Shown: one piece after another, positions 25,024 to 38,982 of the stretch
Layout: each line of letters begins with the position of its first letter
Numbering within the stretch: the first letter of the stretch is position 1
DNA from: Larimichthys crocea
Taxonomy: Eukaryota > Chordata > Actinopteri > Sciaenidae
Assembly: GCF_000972845.2 (NCBI RefSeq)
Contig: NW_020853535.1
Coordinates: 310,001 to 374,000, forward strand
Length of the DNA stretch: 64,000 nucleotides
Direction of reading: 5' to 3'
Made by a program: the position numbers and the translations under genes
The notes under the pieces: model-generated
The model's input: the letters and a program-made list of their open reading frames with translations, nothing else
The model's database searches: none
What the model was told of the DNA's origin: nothing

Positions 25024-28000
25024 GCTTCTAGCGACCTCAGCAAAGGATTTTCAGGGGGAAACAAACACTTGTCAAAATCTAACATGGATGCAAAGATGCA
25101 ACATCTGTCAGCAGAAGCAGTGCAGGCCTGGGTCGGAAATCACATCAAGCAACTGACCACTTTCTTGCTGCTTTTCATCTGTGGCATTGGATTTTAAAGT
25201 GTGTCATGGATCATATTTAGGCTGGCTGTTTACAGCCTTGGCTCACGCCCAAACCAGTTTGATTTGACAGTGTAATTTCTTTGGCTGTTGATTTACATTG
25301 AGCGGGCGTTTGTGTGAAATTGTGATACAGTTTGTCAAACCTTAGTGCACTACATATTTCAGCATAAATCAGTTTATGTTACATTGAAATATTGGATGAA
25401 CACAGCGTGGTATTGCCATGACAAGGTCAGCAGGAAAATGATCTGATGGATGCATAAACCAAAGTATTAGACAAATTGGAAATTAGAAGTGTCGATGAAG
25501 AGTTAAAGCATCCTGAAAGTCATTAGGATTCATCCTGAGGGAGACGGGCATGTCTGCAATGCACATAAACTCATTTGAATCAATAAAGTAATTAGTTATT
25601 TCCAGTCATACCGGAAAAGTCATACATGTTCAGTGTTTTTATAGAAACACGTTTGGACTTGATGCCTTTGAGGCCCAATTGAGTCTTGGGTTTCTCAGAG
25701 ACCATAAAAGCCCACCACTTTCATCTGGTCCCCATCTGTTGGCAGCCTACATACTAGCCAAACCAGAGGACGAACAGCACGAGCCACTCAGTAGTATCAT
25801 CTTCACTGGCGTGGCGCTTCAGCATTGGCGCAGCTCACTATTAATCTCTGCTTCTAACTGATCGTGTTCCTAATTTGAGCCTCTGGCCTGGGCTCCTCCA
25901 GGCCAAACCAATTGGCATCTGCGTGCTACTATTCGTCAGGTTGTTAATTTGAGTATACTAGCACTGGCTGTCAGGCAACTCACCTATTATGAGAGTCAGT
26001 TGGTCTGGAAATACACCAACAAATGGATGATGGGAACTCTGGGCCTCTGAAACATCCCTGATGTCACTGTGCATGCCCAGCAATTGGCAACGAGTGGTCT
26101 AAAGAGGGCAGAGGCAGATGGCCAGTTTAGACTGCTGCAACTATAGCCATACAGGGGGTATTAATTCATTCACAGGCCAGAGGCCTTGATTGTAGAGAGA
26201 TGAGCTTCTAATCAGAGGGTTTTAAGATCAAATCCTATAATAGAAAATCTGGCAAGTAAAAGAGAGTGAGAAATGTGCTGTCTGTCCCAGGTTTAGGAAA
26301 AAAAATCATTTGTTCATCCAAAGTTCATTTAAGGTCTTGAAATCTATATACATTTGAGCATTGTGGCAAAGTTGATGCTAACTAATAAGTATACGGGGGA
26401 GCATTTAGCAGCTAGAGAGCAGCTAGGAGTTAGTGGACACCAAAAATACTTGAATATTGGATTTACTCCACTACTGACTTATTTGTCTGGTTGGCAGTAT
26501 CATGTCTACTGTTTAGAGCTAATCTAACAGTGTCTCCTGTGTGAGCAAATAAATAGCTCCATAAATGGCTGTAGTTTAGCAGAAATTTGTTGTCTTGGAA
26601 CATACTGAAGATATAGACGGACAATGGAAATGGATTCAAGACCTTTAGGATTAGACCAGGTTAATGTTGAACTCTAATATCTGCTGACCTCCACAAAGAA
26701 ACTATTCCGAATCGAAACACGGGTTTTTCAGTAGACAAATCAGAAGTTTCATTCAGATGTCACCTCTGGAATTAGATTGCGATGGCCATCTTGTGAGTCT
26801 TGGCTTTTTCCTGTGCTTACTGACCAGCAGGTGTTAGTGATTTGAGTTGATTGCTGCCTCTACACGTAAGGCCTGTTTTCTCTTAATGTTTGCCTCAGAA
26901 AGATGTTGCGGATCAAAACCTCGCCTTAAAAGAAGAGAATGATTAATTGGAGCGCAACAGTGTGCAGTCTTTTCTTCTTTGAGGACCACCAGAAGAAGTA
27001 AACAAGAGATGTTCTAATTTTCAGAGAGGGAGAAAGAGAATGGTCTGCTCGCCAGCTGGTTGAGAGATGCTGGAGCTTGTCTGTTTCAGTTTTATACAGT
27101 GTAGGCTCAATACATGATAACATATCCAATACATAATTGGGAGCTTTAACAGACACCACTGTACATATGGGGATTTGTCCACTGCCAATGTCACATTCTT
27201 GGCTTATGTTGTTTATCTGTCTTCATATTTCATCTACACATTGAAAAGGAGGTCATTTTAAATGTGTCTACGTATTTTCTTTAGACCAACACACATTTGT
27301 CATGTTTTCAACACAGTAAAGTATGTCAAGGAACAAGATATCATGATATCATGTGACAGTATGTTTCATTATTAGTGCAATAGGTGTTGAAAGGCGTGCA
27401 TGATGAATGCGTGATGCCCCAAATTGGGATTTCTAGAACCAGCACCAAGAACTTGAGAGTGCAATCCAGTTCTCAAGTGCCTCGGCAGCTGTTGAGCTCA
27501 AGCTCTGCGCGGCTCTTACACTGTGAGGACATCACTCCCTTCATTCTCGGACCCTTGTGAAGCTTCTTTGGGGTCCATCTCCTTTTTCTTTGTTCCTCTG
27601 CAAAACCCAGTTTTTTATTACAAGAGGTGTGCGTTCTGGTGCACATTTTGACCCTCTCATATGTTAGCCAGTTTGGCAGCATGAACGGAGCACCCAGGGG
27701 CTCGTTATGGGCTCACTTGTAGCTTAGTTGGAAGCTTTTAATCACTCATTATAACTGAACGACATTGGCAGATGTTCTGTTAAGAGAGCAAAGGGCTGCC
27801 TTGTTAAAACGGGCACAGTGAAGAAGTGGTAACCTTTGATCCAGCTCGTTTTTTGACTGCAACACACCAGCTGCAGTCTCTCTTGACTTTTCTGAGCCTT
27901 CTCTTGCAGTTTTGGAGTGCGTAATAAAGTATAAATCAATGAGTTTTCACACATCCCCTCTGTCCTTAGTTCCTTAGAATTCAGAATATGTGAGGAAGGC

Positions 28001-31000
28001 TGAATTCTCTTTCTTCTTTATCCTCTGCCACTCCTTCTCCTATGATATTGTCCAAGATCCATTGGCAGCTTATTCACAAACAGGCCACCTTGGCTTGTTG
28101 CCTTCCTGTCCTTAGTAAACCCAACCCACCTGGCACCCTGTTCAACCACCCACAGCGCTACATGGCAAGTGTCACGGCTGCAAGTGATCACTGAGCGTCA
28201 CTCTAATTCCTCACTGCCTGAACAAAAACAGGCTTATAGTTTATCCTGCCTCATAAAGTGAAAACAACAACTGTGTTATGTGTGTTTATAACATGGAAAT
28301 ACACTTGAAGCTGCAGAAAGCTGTTGATTTTTGCTGAGAACTCAGTCAGTAATTACACAGAATGCTCTTGTTTATCGCCCCAGTTTTAGGGGACAAAGGA
28401 GGTAAAAGATCTCTTAGAAGTTGGAACTTTCTCTGGATACAGCGCATACTCACTGTTACGACTTTTTCAATTCTAATGTTTTGATTCATTTATTTTTTGA
28501 GCCCAGAGGATTTCTTTCAACTTGCTATACTTTAGATGAATAGTATGAATATTTGATATCTCAAGCCTCTACTGAAGACAAAGCTCCCATGAATGAATTT
28601 TGGTGTAGCGGCTACATGGTGTATAGCAAGTAAGTTCTGTGTTCAAAACATAATGCACTGACCCAGAAAGCATCTTTCTACCTTTCTTTTAGGTGCGTAA
28701 CTGCCAAAAAATGTTTGTTCTTACTTACTAAATGACCACACTGAGGCTTTACAAAGGTAAAATGGATGAAACCACAGCACCACGTCACACAATACTGGCA
28801 GTACTGGTGCAAAATATGGGAGCAGGGAATGTAGATTTATACAAACAGCCGCTGCACCTGATTTATCACTGCTGACTGACCATTGCTGCAAAGGAAACTG
28901 CATCTGACATTTAACATCTGGGAAAAGCTGCTGTAAAATCTGCAGCACTGTTTTATCGGACACCCACAGAGGGTGAGAGACCATGGCCAGGTTCAAAGAG
29001 AGTGGGAGAAACAGACAATGAAAATGCTCTGTGACTACAGCGGCCTAAATACTATAGCTGTAAATTCTAAAGTTATATTACTGTGGATCTCTGATCAGCT
29101 CCATAACACGAGACAAAGGAGGAATGTTTTATGTTTCACACGATTCCTCCTGCACTTCATTCTCCTGCTTAATTTCCCTGGCTTTTAACGGCTCATAGCA
29201 GGTTAAGGCAGGTACTTGACTTGTGATTGGAGCAGCCAATAGCATTCCTCCAAAACTACTACATTTTATCAGCATACTGCAAAAAAGCTTCACCAGACAT
29301 CTTCCATCCTGAGCCCACTTCATCCGTGTGTTTTTGTTGATGTGTAGATGATCACATCAGGCCATTTAACTCACGTATAGCCTCCTTCTTGTGGGATGAA
29401 TTTGAATTTGTAGCTCTACTAGTGTTTTTCCTTTAACCAGTATTCCAAAGTGAGAAACAGAAAACACTGTCAGCATCAGATTCTATTTAGCTGCACACAA
29501 TTTTCACTACCCTGAAAACTGACACAAAATCTTGCAGCAGGCTTAGGAAATAGCCCCTTAAATTTCATCCTGTTTACAGTGATACCACTGTTTGTCATTG
29601 CACTGTCCAGTAGTACTGGTCAAACTGCCTTAGGGGAGACTAAGTGAATGGTGGTATAAAAATATTACAATATTATCAGAAGATCACATAGAGCAGCTTA
29701 AATTAAAGAGAAAGCACAGAGATACAGTAGTTTTGGGGAACTTTACTGTCCTTCTCACTGTCCTAGAGTCACAAAGTGAGTCTGAAGTTATGTAAAACAG
29801 CAATATTAGGCTCAATCTTGGCTCACTTGTTGAGTGGGATCAGATAACATAATCAGGAATTGAGCAAAACTAAACAGAGTTTAGTAAAAGAGGGCTGAGG
29901 GGGCGCCTTTCTCCAAGATTTGTCTGAGATGAGGTCTCTGGGTTTTTTTTTTTTCCAAGTCTCTGTATCCACAGTCTCAGTATCAGATTATTTTTGTCTG
30001 TCCTCCACACACACAATCACAACTGCTTTAAAACACAAAGCAAACATATACTGTATATAAAACTGTTGTGTACTCTTGCAGTGTTGCATATTCTATTTTC
30101 AGTTTCCAAGTAAAAGAGCCTGAAAACAGGGAATAAAAGGTTATGTTGTGTTACACAGTAGCTCTTCATACTTTACAGTCTAAAAAGCTTGAGGACCAAA
30201 AGGAAGCAGCAGGGCTGCAAAGATATTTCTCACCTTGAATCATAGCTGGTCAGCAGGTTATGCAAACAGATGCCTTAACAGTCAGCAACTTAACCTGTGA
30301 CCCCTATTGGGACAAACGGCCTCAGACAGAACTGACAGCCGGATTTATCGCCTGTCAACAGTAATGCTATCCATCGCGTTGGTGATGTTTACCTATGCAG
30401 AACATGACTGTAACGGTGTATACGTGACAAAGAGACTGAAGACAGATGAGTCACACTGGCGCTTAAAAGCCCTCAAGAAATCCTTATCGTGGTCCTCTTG
30501 ACGCGGGAAGACATCCTGCACTCATTTATCCTCCTCTGCTTCTTTAATGTACTCTGCTGTGAAGGTGAATAAAGACGCCTCTACAGCTCCTTTCAGCTGT
30601 TTGTTATATTTACTTATAAAACAATCAATGGAGACGAGGTTAACAGAAATAAATCTCTGGCTGCGTCTCAGCCTCTTGTTTAATATTTTACCTAAAAGGG
30701 ACACTGCGCTGCATTAGTTTTCTAGTCACAGGAAATGTAAGATGTAGGATCCAGACCAGTGTTTTTGGAGCTTAACCTATGCTAAAAGTCACAATTTCTC
30801 AACTTCTGCTGCTTTGATTTTTTTTTATTTGTCAGTTCATTGTACTCAGCTGACAGTCAGAACGACTGAGTGATCTAAAGCAATTTCCCTAAACCTCTAT
30901 CTTGTCATGAACCGTGATGATGTCATTAGGTTGTCTTTACCCCTGATTTGACATGGAGACTAAAAGTTTGTAGGAGAAGGCTCAAGTGTTACAATCCTGT

Positions 31001-31561
31001 GAAGTTTAAAAGATGTGGCCATTTATGTGGTAGGGACTGTCTCAGAACATACTTGAATGACTTGCATTATGGGAAATGTAGGATTTAGTTTGGAGCTGTA
31101 CCCACACTTGAGACTGGAAGTCAGGATATCTCAGCCTCTACTGCTTCAACTTTGACCATATTTTAAAATCTGCCTCTGGTGAGTCCCTCAACTTTATGCA
31201 AGTGCATCAATGAATTCCTGGAGTGCCCCCTCAAATGTTCCTAGCTTTCAATGTTACTGTAGATTACAGTATTCCTTCATAAATTTGCTATTGTAGAATT
31301 ACACATGATTTGGCTTGTAGCTCAGGCTAAAATGTGTCTGTAATAAAAGAGCGAAAAGAGAGACAGAAAAAGAGGACAGATAACGTCACAAGAAAGACGG
31401 TCTTTACATGTGCTTTGCATCATTGTGCTATTTTTTCAGACAGCAACAGAAGTGATAATGAGATCTGACTAGAGTGGTGAAAAAGGATTTAAAGAGATTA
31501 ACCCAGAGATGAATGAGGTGACTTGTTGTTCTTTTGTCATCCATGAAACATCTTTGTTTGA

Positions 31562-31570
31562 CTCTCTCTC

Positions 31571-31620
<50 letters not shown>

Positions 31621-31626
31621 TTTCTT

Positions 31627-31706
<80 letters not shown>

Positions 31707-31737
31707 CCTCTCTCTCTCTGTGTTTCTCTCTCCCTGT
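31562..31737. repeat. Long (CT)n tract
   Basis: About 175 bases of CT repeat, with short CCCT and TTTCTTT interruptions, grading into TGTGTG at the 3' edge. Serine/leucine frames on the plus strand and Arg/Glu frames on the minus strand are translation artefacts. A pure polypyrimidine tract this long can adopt triplex-type structures and would bind PTB family proteins in RNA. Confidence 0.95.
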
Positions 31738-34231
31738 GTGTGTGTTTTTCTCTCTGCCACTCTTTGGCACCCATCCTACAGACACATGTGGACACACACC
31801 CTGTCTGTGTGTCTGTGCAGCAGATGCGCGAAGCCACATGGAGGCCCTCCAAGTTATTTGATGCTGTAAACATTTGAAATTGAACCACCATATATAATTG
31901 AGACATCCATGGATATAGGCTTGTGTTGCCATCCAGATCCTGTTGATTATATATCACGTGTGTTTATATGCTGACTGAGCTAGGGCAGTGAAGGAACTCA
32001 GAATGTCACAGCCAGTAAAATCCTTAAAGAAAATTATTGTTTTATTTACACGAATATGAGGTATGATGTGATAAAAATCAGCGAGGAGCTTGTTTTGTCT
32101 GCGAAGCCTCGGCTACTTGAATTGAATCATTTTTGTTTGGTTTTCGTGCGTTAGAAAAAGTTTAATGGCATACGGTTTCATAACATTTAGGCTGCTATGA
32201 ATGCAAACATTGATTTTGTAAGCCTGAGAATGAAATGAAAAGAGCGTATGAGGTTTAACACTTGGGGTGTTTCTAAAAATGAGCAATAACCTCTTTTTCA
32301 GACAGATCCTCGTCTACGAGCCATGAAGGATTTCAGTCAGGGCAAGGGATTATGAGGACTGCCACTGTGATCAATGTTGCATAAAACACTTTTTCAGCCA
32401 ATGCAGGATGAGAAAAAGTTTCCTTAGTTTGCATTTTGACATGATGAGCAATGATTCCCCAGATTATGAGACAGGATCCTTTAACCCAGTCTCCCCTCTG
32501 CCCATCAGCTCTAAAGCTCCGTCCCATTTCATCCGTTTTGATTCATCATCTGTCAGCAGCTGTCTGTTTTGTGGACCGATAAGAGTGATAGGGCACAGTG
32601 AAAGAGGAATCAATTGAGTGTTTGGGACGAAACCAGTGGAAGTGTACGTGTCAGACTCCCAGTCTGAGGAGCAGAGTTGACGAAGAGGTGATAGACAACA
32701 AGAGGCGCGGTTTGTTTGATAAAAAGATGACTTCAGGTTCTGATGTTATAGTGTAGTACTCTATAGTATAGTGCTGTTGTGTCCTTCAGGTCTTGGCTAT
32801 TCATGGAAAGTAATGCATAAATATATTCTGGCCTTTCAAAACCGCTTGGGACACAACTCAACTGCAGTGAGCGGAGGGATTTGGCTTTGTCTGCATGTAA
32901 ATATTTGGCTCTCAAAGTAGCTCAATGATTAATAAAGTCTATTCTGGCTGTAAAAAAGTATCCCAGTTATGTGTCTCCTCAGCAAGAGTGATGAGCTCTG
33001 CCTCATTAGGTTTCACTTGCCAAGAGGAATTAATAGGTACAAAAAGTGTGTCCTTCTTCTCAACATACTGCCATATGCGCTGAATGGAAGAAAAAAAGCA
33101 AACTTTGATACACGAGTGTCTGAGGCAAAACTCATTTTTGTCAGCTTTAGCCGTTATCGATTTTGATCTGCTGGGAAAAAGGTTTAAAATGATGACAGTG
33201 GTTTATACGTGAAGGGTTTTGATTTGATTTATTCAGATTCCCCTGAGTCATCACTAGACTTTGATTTCTGCCCTGAGCAGAAGAGATGCAACAAAAGCCA
33301 ATCAACTCTCTGCTGTGTATGTTTCCTTGAGGAACACAAATAACCCACAGCTCATAATGACTGCCCCTGACCCCACTGATGATTAAGGTTCCAACAGCCA
33401 GCATGAGATTTGAACACAATGCTCGTGTGAGTGTGAAATAAATTAATAAATATTGAAAGCATTCAAAAAATAATCACTGGTTTAAAGTAAACCCAATTGG
33501 AAAGAAAAACTAAGAGTCAACTGAGTCATCTGAAGACTTGCTCACAAAATAGCTGTGTTTGTGCAGCTTGAGTCATCTGTGTTTTTGTAATACTGACTTG
33601 GGGATTTAAGGTGGCATGTATTTTCCAGTGGATATGTAGCATTTTGGGCTAAAACCCTTCAATTATTGAGCTGTGCTCATGTGCCGTAAAGTGCTAACGC
33701 CTGGTTTTCCAGTACTGTCTTGAAGGAGGTCATTTTCTGTCCCGCAGGAAGTGGTAATTAAGGTGCTGGCCCATTTGTATTTCACAGTTGCTTCTAAGGG
33801 ATAACACTTTCCAATTCCAGCCATCATACATCAGTCACTCGATGCTTTTCGTGAGGCCCAGTGTGCCCCAGCACACTTTTCACAGGCGAGGAGGCAGATG
33901 CATACATGTAGTCACTGTCTCATTTTGTATCTCACTAAGTCTCACTTCTTACCTGGAGTGGAAGAGTGTTAAAATACATGTAGAAATGTGACATACTGGC
34001 TGTGGAGATTTGTCAAACACCGAACAAAACTAAATTAAAGTATACTGAAAACGATGAGTCATATTTCTACAAAGAGAACTGTTACAAGTGTTTCCATGAA
34101 GTTTTAAAGGTTTACACCAAGCTTCTAATGGAAGGAAGTTCAAAAATACAAATTGAAGGCTTGTTGAATTCTAGTGGAACTACATATGGCCAATTTGCAG
34201 CTGCTTCTTGTGCATTTGTGTTGTCATTTTC

Positions 34232-34384
34232 TCAGTCCTTGCTGCGGAAGCCCAGGGTTCAAATCCGATCTGTGGCTCTTTCCTGCACGTCCTTCCCTGT
34301 CTCTCTCTCCGCACATTCCTGTCACTCTTCAGCTGTCTCTATCAAATAAAGCTTGAACGGGCTGAAAAAATAATCTTTAAAAAC
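34232..34384 (+). mobile_element. Degenerate tRNA-derived SINE
   Basis: A box-B-like cccagggttcaaatcc (34251-34266) is followed by 'ctttcctgcacgtccttccctgtctctctc', 'tcagctgtctctatcaaataaagc' and then 'aataatctttaaaaac'. This order is familiar from an abundant fish SINE class that ends in AATAAAG plus an A-rich tail. The box A region is decayed. Open frames here are incidental. Confidence 0.55.
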
Positions 34385-34612
34385 AAAAAACAAAACAGTT
34401 ACAGCCAAAACACACCTAAGAAGTAAGTGACATTTCTTGTTAAAATACTAACAAAGGTGACATATACAAGTGGTTTTGCATTTTTCATTCACTAAAATCA
34501 TAAAACTTATCATAGTCATCCAAACTAATGCTGATTTTAGATTTTTTTATTATGTTTTTCCTCTATTTTTAAGATAGCTATTTTCCCATTCATTTTACCT
34601 AAAATACATAAA

Positions 34613-35030
34613 TCACGGTCAGTGTGGTTCTGCAGTGGTTAGCACTGTCGCCTCACAGCAAAGGCCTTGCACAGTGTCTGCGGGGGTTCTCTCCGGCTTC
34701 CTCCCACAGTCCAAAGACATGAACCTTAGCAGGTTAATTGGTGACTCTAAATTACCCATAGCTGTGAATGTGAGTGTCAATGGGTGTGAATGGTCTCTAT
34801 GTTTTTTCCTCACTCGAACCGAGGGTCTAAGGACAGAGGGTGTCACTCCCTGTACAGATTGTAAAGCCCTCCGAGGCAAATGTACTTTGTGACTTGGGGC
34901 TATACAAATAAAATTGATTTAATTTGATTTGATGAACTGGTGTCGCGTCCAGGGTGTACCTCGCCTTTTGCGAGTCAGCTGGGATAGACTCCATGATGAT
35001 GATAAGTGGTTACAGAAAATGGAGGGATGA
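34613..35030 (+). mobile_element. Composite SINE-like repeat
   Basis: The head 'gcagtggttagcactgtcgcctcacagca' and middle 'ctcccacagtccaaagacatg' are hallmark phrases of a very common teleost interspersed repeat. So are 'ggtgactctaaattacccata' and the 3' part 'tccagggtgtacctcgcc' with 'gtcagctgggatagactcca'. Between them, 'tgtaaagccctccgaggcaaatgta' and 'gggctatacaaataaaattga' match a different common fish repeat tail. This suggests a nested insertion into the older copy. No coding capacity is present. Confidence 0.7.
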
Positions 35031-37544
35031 ATACAAAAAATAAAAAATAATTAAAAAAAAATCAATGAATCAGAAATTAAACTATGATGCAACATAAAAA
35101 AATTGAGTAAACGAACGAAGGTAGTGTATTATTGGGTGTTAATGCAGTTTAATAGAAATAGAGTTTAGTTTGCTACTTAGAACAGAATTAAAAACATTCA
35201 AAGGTCTAAAGCTGAACAGGCAAGTGTGCATTTGATATTTACTGGAAAAAAAGCTACAACAGCTACAACATGCATTAGTATGATCCTTCAAGCAATTATA
35301 ATCAAAAGAAAGGTTAACCTTGGAAATAGTGATTTATCTTCTCTTACATGGTGTTTCCAAAACGTCTCATAGATGGAGCTGCTCAGTTGTCATGGAGATG
35401 GTTGAGTTTGTTGATGTGCTCGCTGAATATGAAGATGTCTTGTTTAGCAGACACATTCTTGATAGACGCTCACTGTCAATGCTAACCTGGGTTACAAACA
35501 CATTGTTGTGACATTGTTTCCTGTGAATTGTTTCCTCCTCTACCTTCCCCTCAAACTTTACCTCTTTCTTAGAGTACTCATGCTAACTCCTCAGTGATTT
35601 TAGGGGAATGTGGTTTTGTGCTCTGCGTGCCTCGTGTCACCCAGCCGTGATATAAGCTTTTCTCCGCTCTGCTGCCCATGTCAGTTAGAAGGAGATATTT
35701 TGATTTGTAGTGTGGCTCTGTAAATGAAACATAGTTTAATTGAAACTGATTATCACAGAAACTTTAACAGCTCTCCCCATTATTCTTCCAGGCTTAGTGG
35801 CAAGTTTTCTTACCGCAGTTCATCCGTGTTGCACATGTGCCCTCCTGTCACTCCTCAAAGCGTGCTCTCCTTTTTCCTGTTTTAAGTACTCCATGATTGG
35901 GTGAAGTGTGCCTCATCAGAATGCCCTTTTCCAAATTGCTTTTAATGGCTTATGTGGATCTGTCTGATGCCAGCCTGCGTCGGAAAAATAAATGATGTCG
36001 GTTTCTTGAGGAGCTGTTACAGGATGCCACAAAGCCGAGCCGCCCACCAAACTAGCAGTTAAACATCGCCAGAGCCCTGCGGAACATTAATGCCCCAGCC
36101 GTCATCAACGCCTTCAATCATTATTCCGCTTGTTTACGTCATTTTAGAGTTAAGACCGACTAAAAACAAACAGCGGTTTTGTCTAAAAGCCTCAGAATAT
36201 CTGGTTGGAGTGTCACTCGAAGGCTGAGAGGAAGAAGGGTTTCGTCGGTGATGCGTGTCCTTTAAAAAGCATATAAAGACAGCAATCTGTCCAACTAAAA
36301 ACATTTACTGTGTGTTTATGACTTGACTCATTTTGTCTTTATCAGCTACAAACGCATCCTTCAAACACACACATGAACACACACACTGCCTGTGGAACAG
36401 ATGCAAGGCCTCCTAAGATTTTGGCTGTAAATATTTGAAACTGAAGCCTAATTGGTCAAAAAAAAGTTATCAAGCAAATATTTCTGATTGTGATTCTGAT
36501 GACATATCATCCGTGCCTATAGGCTATTTATTTTGGAGAACCGCTATCGTCCTTGTGGTCAGTCTAATTAAAACTGAAGTGTTCCCACACGCTGCTCCGC
36601 ACATGTCGCTCCAACATACAAACTTCTGAGAGTTTGTGCGGGTTAATCAAACAAGCTCGCACCGGGCACACATGTGTTAGTCTGTGTGTGTGTGCAGCAT
36701 ATTTGAAGGAGAATGTGAAAGCCCACATGTGAGGGCGTTTGGTGCCTTCTGTGGGAATGTGTGTGGTGCCGGGAAGAGGGAGGTTGTTGGTTGTTGTGTG
36801 AGGCAGATGGAGAAGCTCTGTGTGTGACTCCTTGTCCCAAAGGGCTCCCTGTTGATTCAACCAGTGTAAACATATCAGTGTGTGGAGAGAAAGTGACAGG
36901 GAGGAAGATGCTCATCTGATGGCGCTGAGGTATGTGTAGACAGCCATCTTTGCCTGTGAATGGGTTAAGACTAGTTAAAACTTAAACATCAGCACGTTTT
37001 AAGATCCCTATCAATGAAGCAACCATTTCACTGACATGTCATACTCCTCTCATTGAATCCAACTCAACTGACCATGATGCTCTAGTTAAAGCTTCGCTGT
37101 CACTTGCTCGGGAAGTTCAATATTAAGTGACAGGACATGTCATATATATATATATATAATAGTGTGCCTTATAAAACTCTTAAAAATAAAAATTATATCA
37201 CTTTTATGATATGATGACGCTCTGGTCATGGTTTGGTTTGGTTTGATTTGGGCACAAACCCCGTCTGATTAGGTTTAGGGAGAATACATAGTTTGGGTTG
37301 GGGAAACGTGGTTTCAGTTAATGTGACCATTTTGCTATGGTTGAGTGACCTTTTGTCAGCATGGTTACAACAATAAACATACATAATATAAAACAGTAAA
37401 TCATCATGCTGTGTTACTTGAATAAGTAAGAACATTCAGTTTCTCAGGTTTTTACATGTGTACGTCCAAAATACAAACACAGCACTGTGTGTGACAAAGG
37501 GCTCACAGACATGCAAGTGTGGAGAGATGATGGAGTGATCCACA

Positions 37545-37655
37545 GCCACGTAGCAGCACCCTGGGAGCAGTGAGGGGTTCTGTACCTTGCTCAAGGGCAC
37601 CTCGCAATTCTCTGGAGGTGGACTGGCTACCCTCTGGTCCCTACAGACTGAGCTT
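37545..37655. repeat. Fragment of an abundant fish repeat
   Basis: 'agcagcaccctgggagcagtgaggggttctgtaccttgctcaagggcacctcg' carries the familiar 'gggagcagt...ttgctcaagggcac' core of a widespread teleost repeat. A second decayed copy in the same orientation lies at 53165-53260. Confidence 0.55.
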
Positions 37656-38909
37656 TTGCTGTAAACAGCCACTGCCGCTGCCATTGTTCTTCATTTCAAA
37701 AGCCCGACATCCACCCCCCAGCATCCACCTGTAGGCTCTTAGTCCTTCCTTTACCTCAGGGGAAAATAGTATCAACCTGCTGGGGGTCAGAACCTTAACA
37801 CCGTTCACATATAATATTCCAAGTGACTCAGTTCTGAAAAATCCACAGAAGAAAGTAGCTCTGGTGGAATCACAACTGAAACACTGGTGTTGATTATTTT
37901 TTAGGTATCATTTCTCTTGTGAGCACCAAAAAACAAAATTTACATTCACATCCTGTGTGTTAAATTGTGTTAGCACAAATAAAATCAGAGCGAGCTGTGT
38001 GGACAGATATCACTATTGACAGTTCGGAAACCATGTCTAGTTACTTGTTGTCATAGTGAAAAGAACTTCTAGGAAATTGTAGCTGATGAAGTCAGAAGTT
38101 CTCAATCAAAAAGTCTGTTATGATGAAGCAACTACAAAACGAGAGAAAGCAAATGTTAGAGAGGGCAAATTCTCTCAGATTAATAATATGTCACAGAAAA
38201 AAAACATAAAGCTGTGGATGGCTATACAGTTCAGCTCAGTGGGAGTAAGAGAAAAATCAGCAAGTATCCAAATGGCCTGTGTGTAGATATGACTCATTAT
38301 CCTGGTTTTAAAAAGTCTGCCTCACTAATGAAGAGATACAGCAACAGTAACAGCTCATGAATCATCATTGCTGCTGGACGTCCGGCTGAGTTGCCCAGCC
38401 TGCCCTTTGTGTGGCCTTGGCACACTGTGTTGAAGCGTAGTGCTCTGACCTTTGACTTCATCATAACAGACCTCCTGAGGGGCGTTGGCGGCTTGCCACC
38501 ATGCTAATGGAGCCACCCGTTAGCCACTGTTAGGAAATCCAAAAATCCCCCAAACTAACTGCAACCTCAGTGGGCCTTTGTGAAACTGATGTTGACTATG
38601 GTGAAATTACTGTATATTTGCCCCAATGTGGATGTATATGGGTGTGTGTGTGAGTGTGTGACATGCCAAGACAGGCTGCACCCCCGGCTGTGTAGGTGGT
38701 GATACACTGCGGTCAGTATGTCACGGAGCCGGGTGCCAGGGTCGAGAGGGGGTCGGGTAATAACCACACAATGATGTGCTTTATGGGTAATAATGTCCAC
38801 GTCCCCTGAGCCCTCTGGCCCGAGACATTTAGGCTCATTGAATGTTAAGTATCGTCACATTCTTGCTGTGTCTGTCCTTTGTGCTGACTGTCTGTCGTCT
38901 TCCCGACAG

Positions 38910-38982
38910 ATCGAGAATGTGGACGCCTGCCTCAGTTTCCTGGACGCCAGAGGAGTGAATGTACAAGGGCTCTCAGCAGAAG
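38910..38982 (+). CDS. nav3: nav3 exon: CH domain, third segment
   Basis: A 73-nt exon. The acceptor is gtcttcccgacag and the donor is GAAG|gtaaga, a strong site. It begins on a codon boundary and ends in phase 1. It reads IENVDACLSFLDARG followed by VNVQGLSAE. These are the conserved CH helices of the N-x-x-x-C-L-x-F-L type, which I recall as IENVDVCLSFLAARGVNVQ in human NAV3. If the intron were retained, the frame would run on for about 23 residues and stop at 39051-39053, giving a product truncated inside the CH domain. There is no evidence that this happens. Confidence 0.97.

Larger units (their letters stand above)
19194..38909 (+). other. nav3: Long intron (19.7 kb) within the CH domain
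   Basis: A phase 0 intron from gtgagt to gtcttcccgacag. No coding segment is supportable. It contains a MITE-like DNA transposon at 21.9-22.4 kb, a large GT repeat at 24.9 kb, a large CT repeat at 31.6 kb, and two adjacent SINE-like elements at 34.2-35.0 kb. It also has a repeat fragment at 37.5 kb, a recursive-splice-like site at 24345-24348 and a weaker one at 28691-28694. Unique GC-balanced blocks (20.47-20.69, 25.86-26.01 and 35.93-36.15 kb) are candidate conserved noncoding elements. Confidence 0.9.

Noticed and set aside
31428..31957. Arg/Glu-rich and Ser/Leu-rich open frames
   Set aside because: Pure translations of the (CT)n tract on either strand.
37890..37910. TTTTTTAG|GTATCA juxtaposed splice signals
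   Set aside because: The donor half is weak and it lies about 1 kb from the true acceptor. Probably chance.
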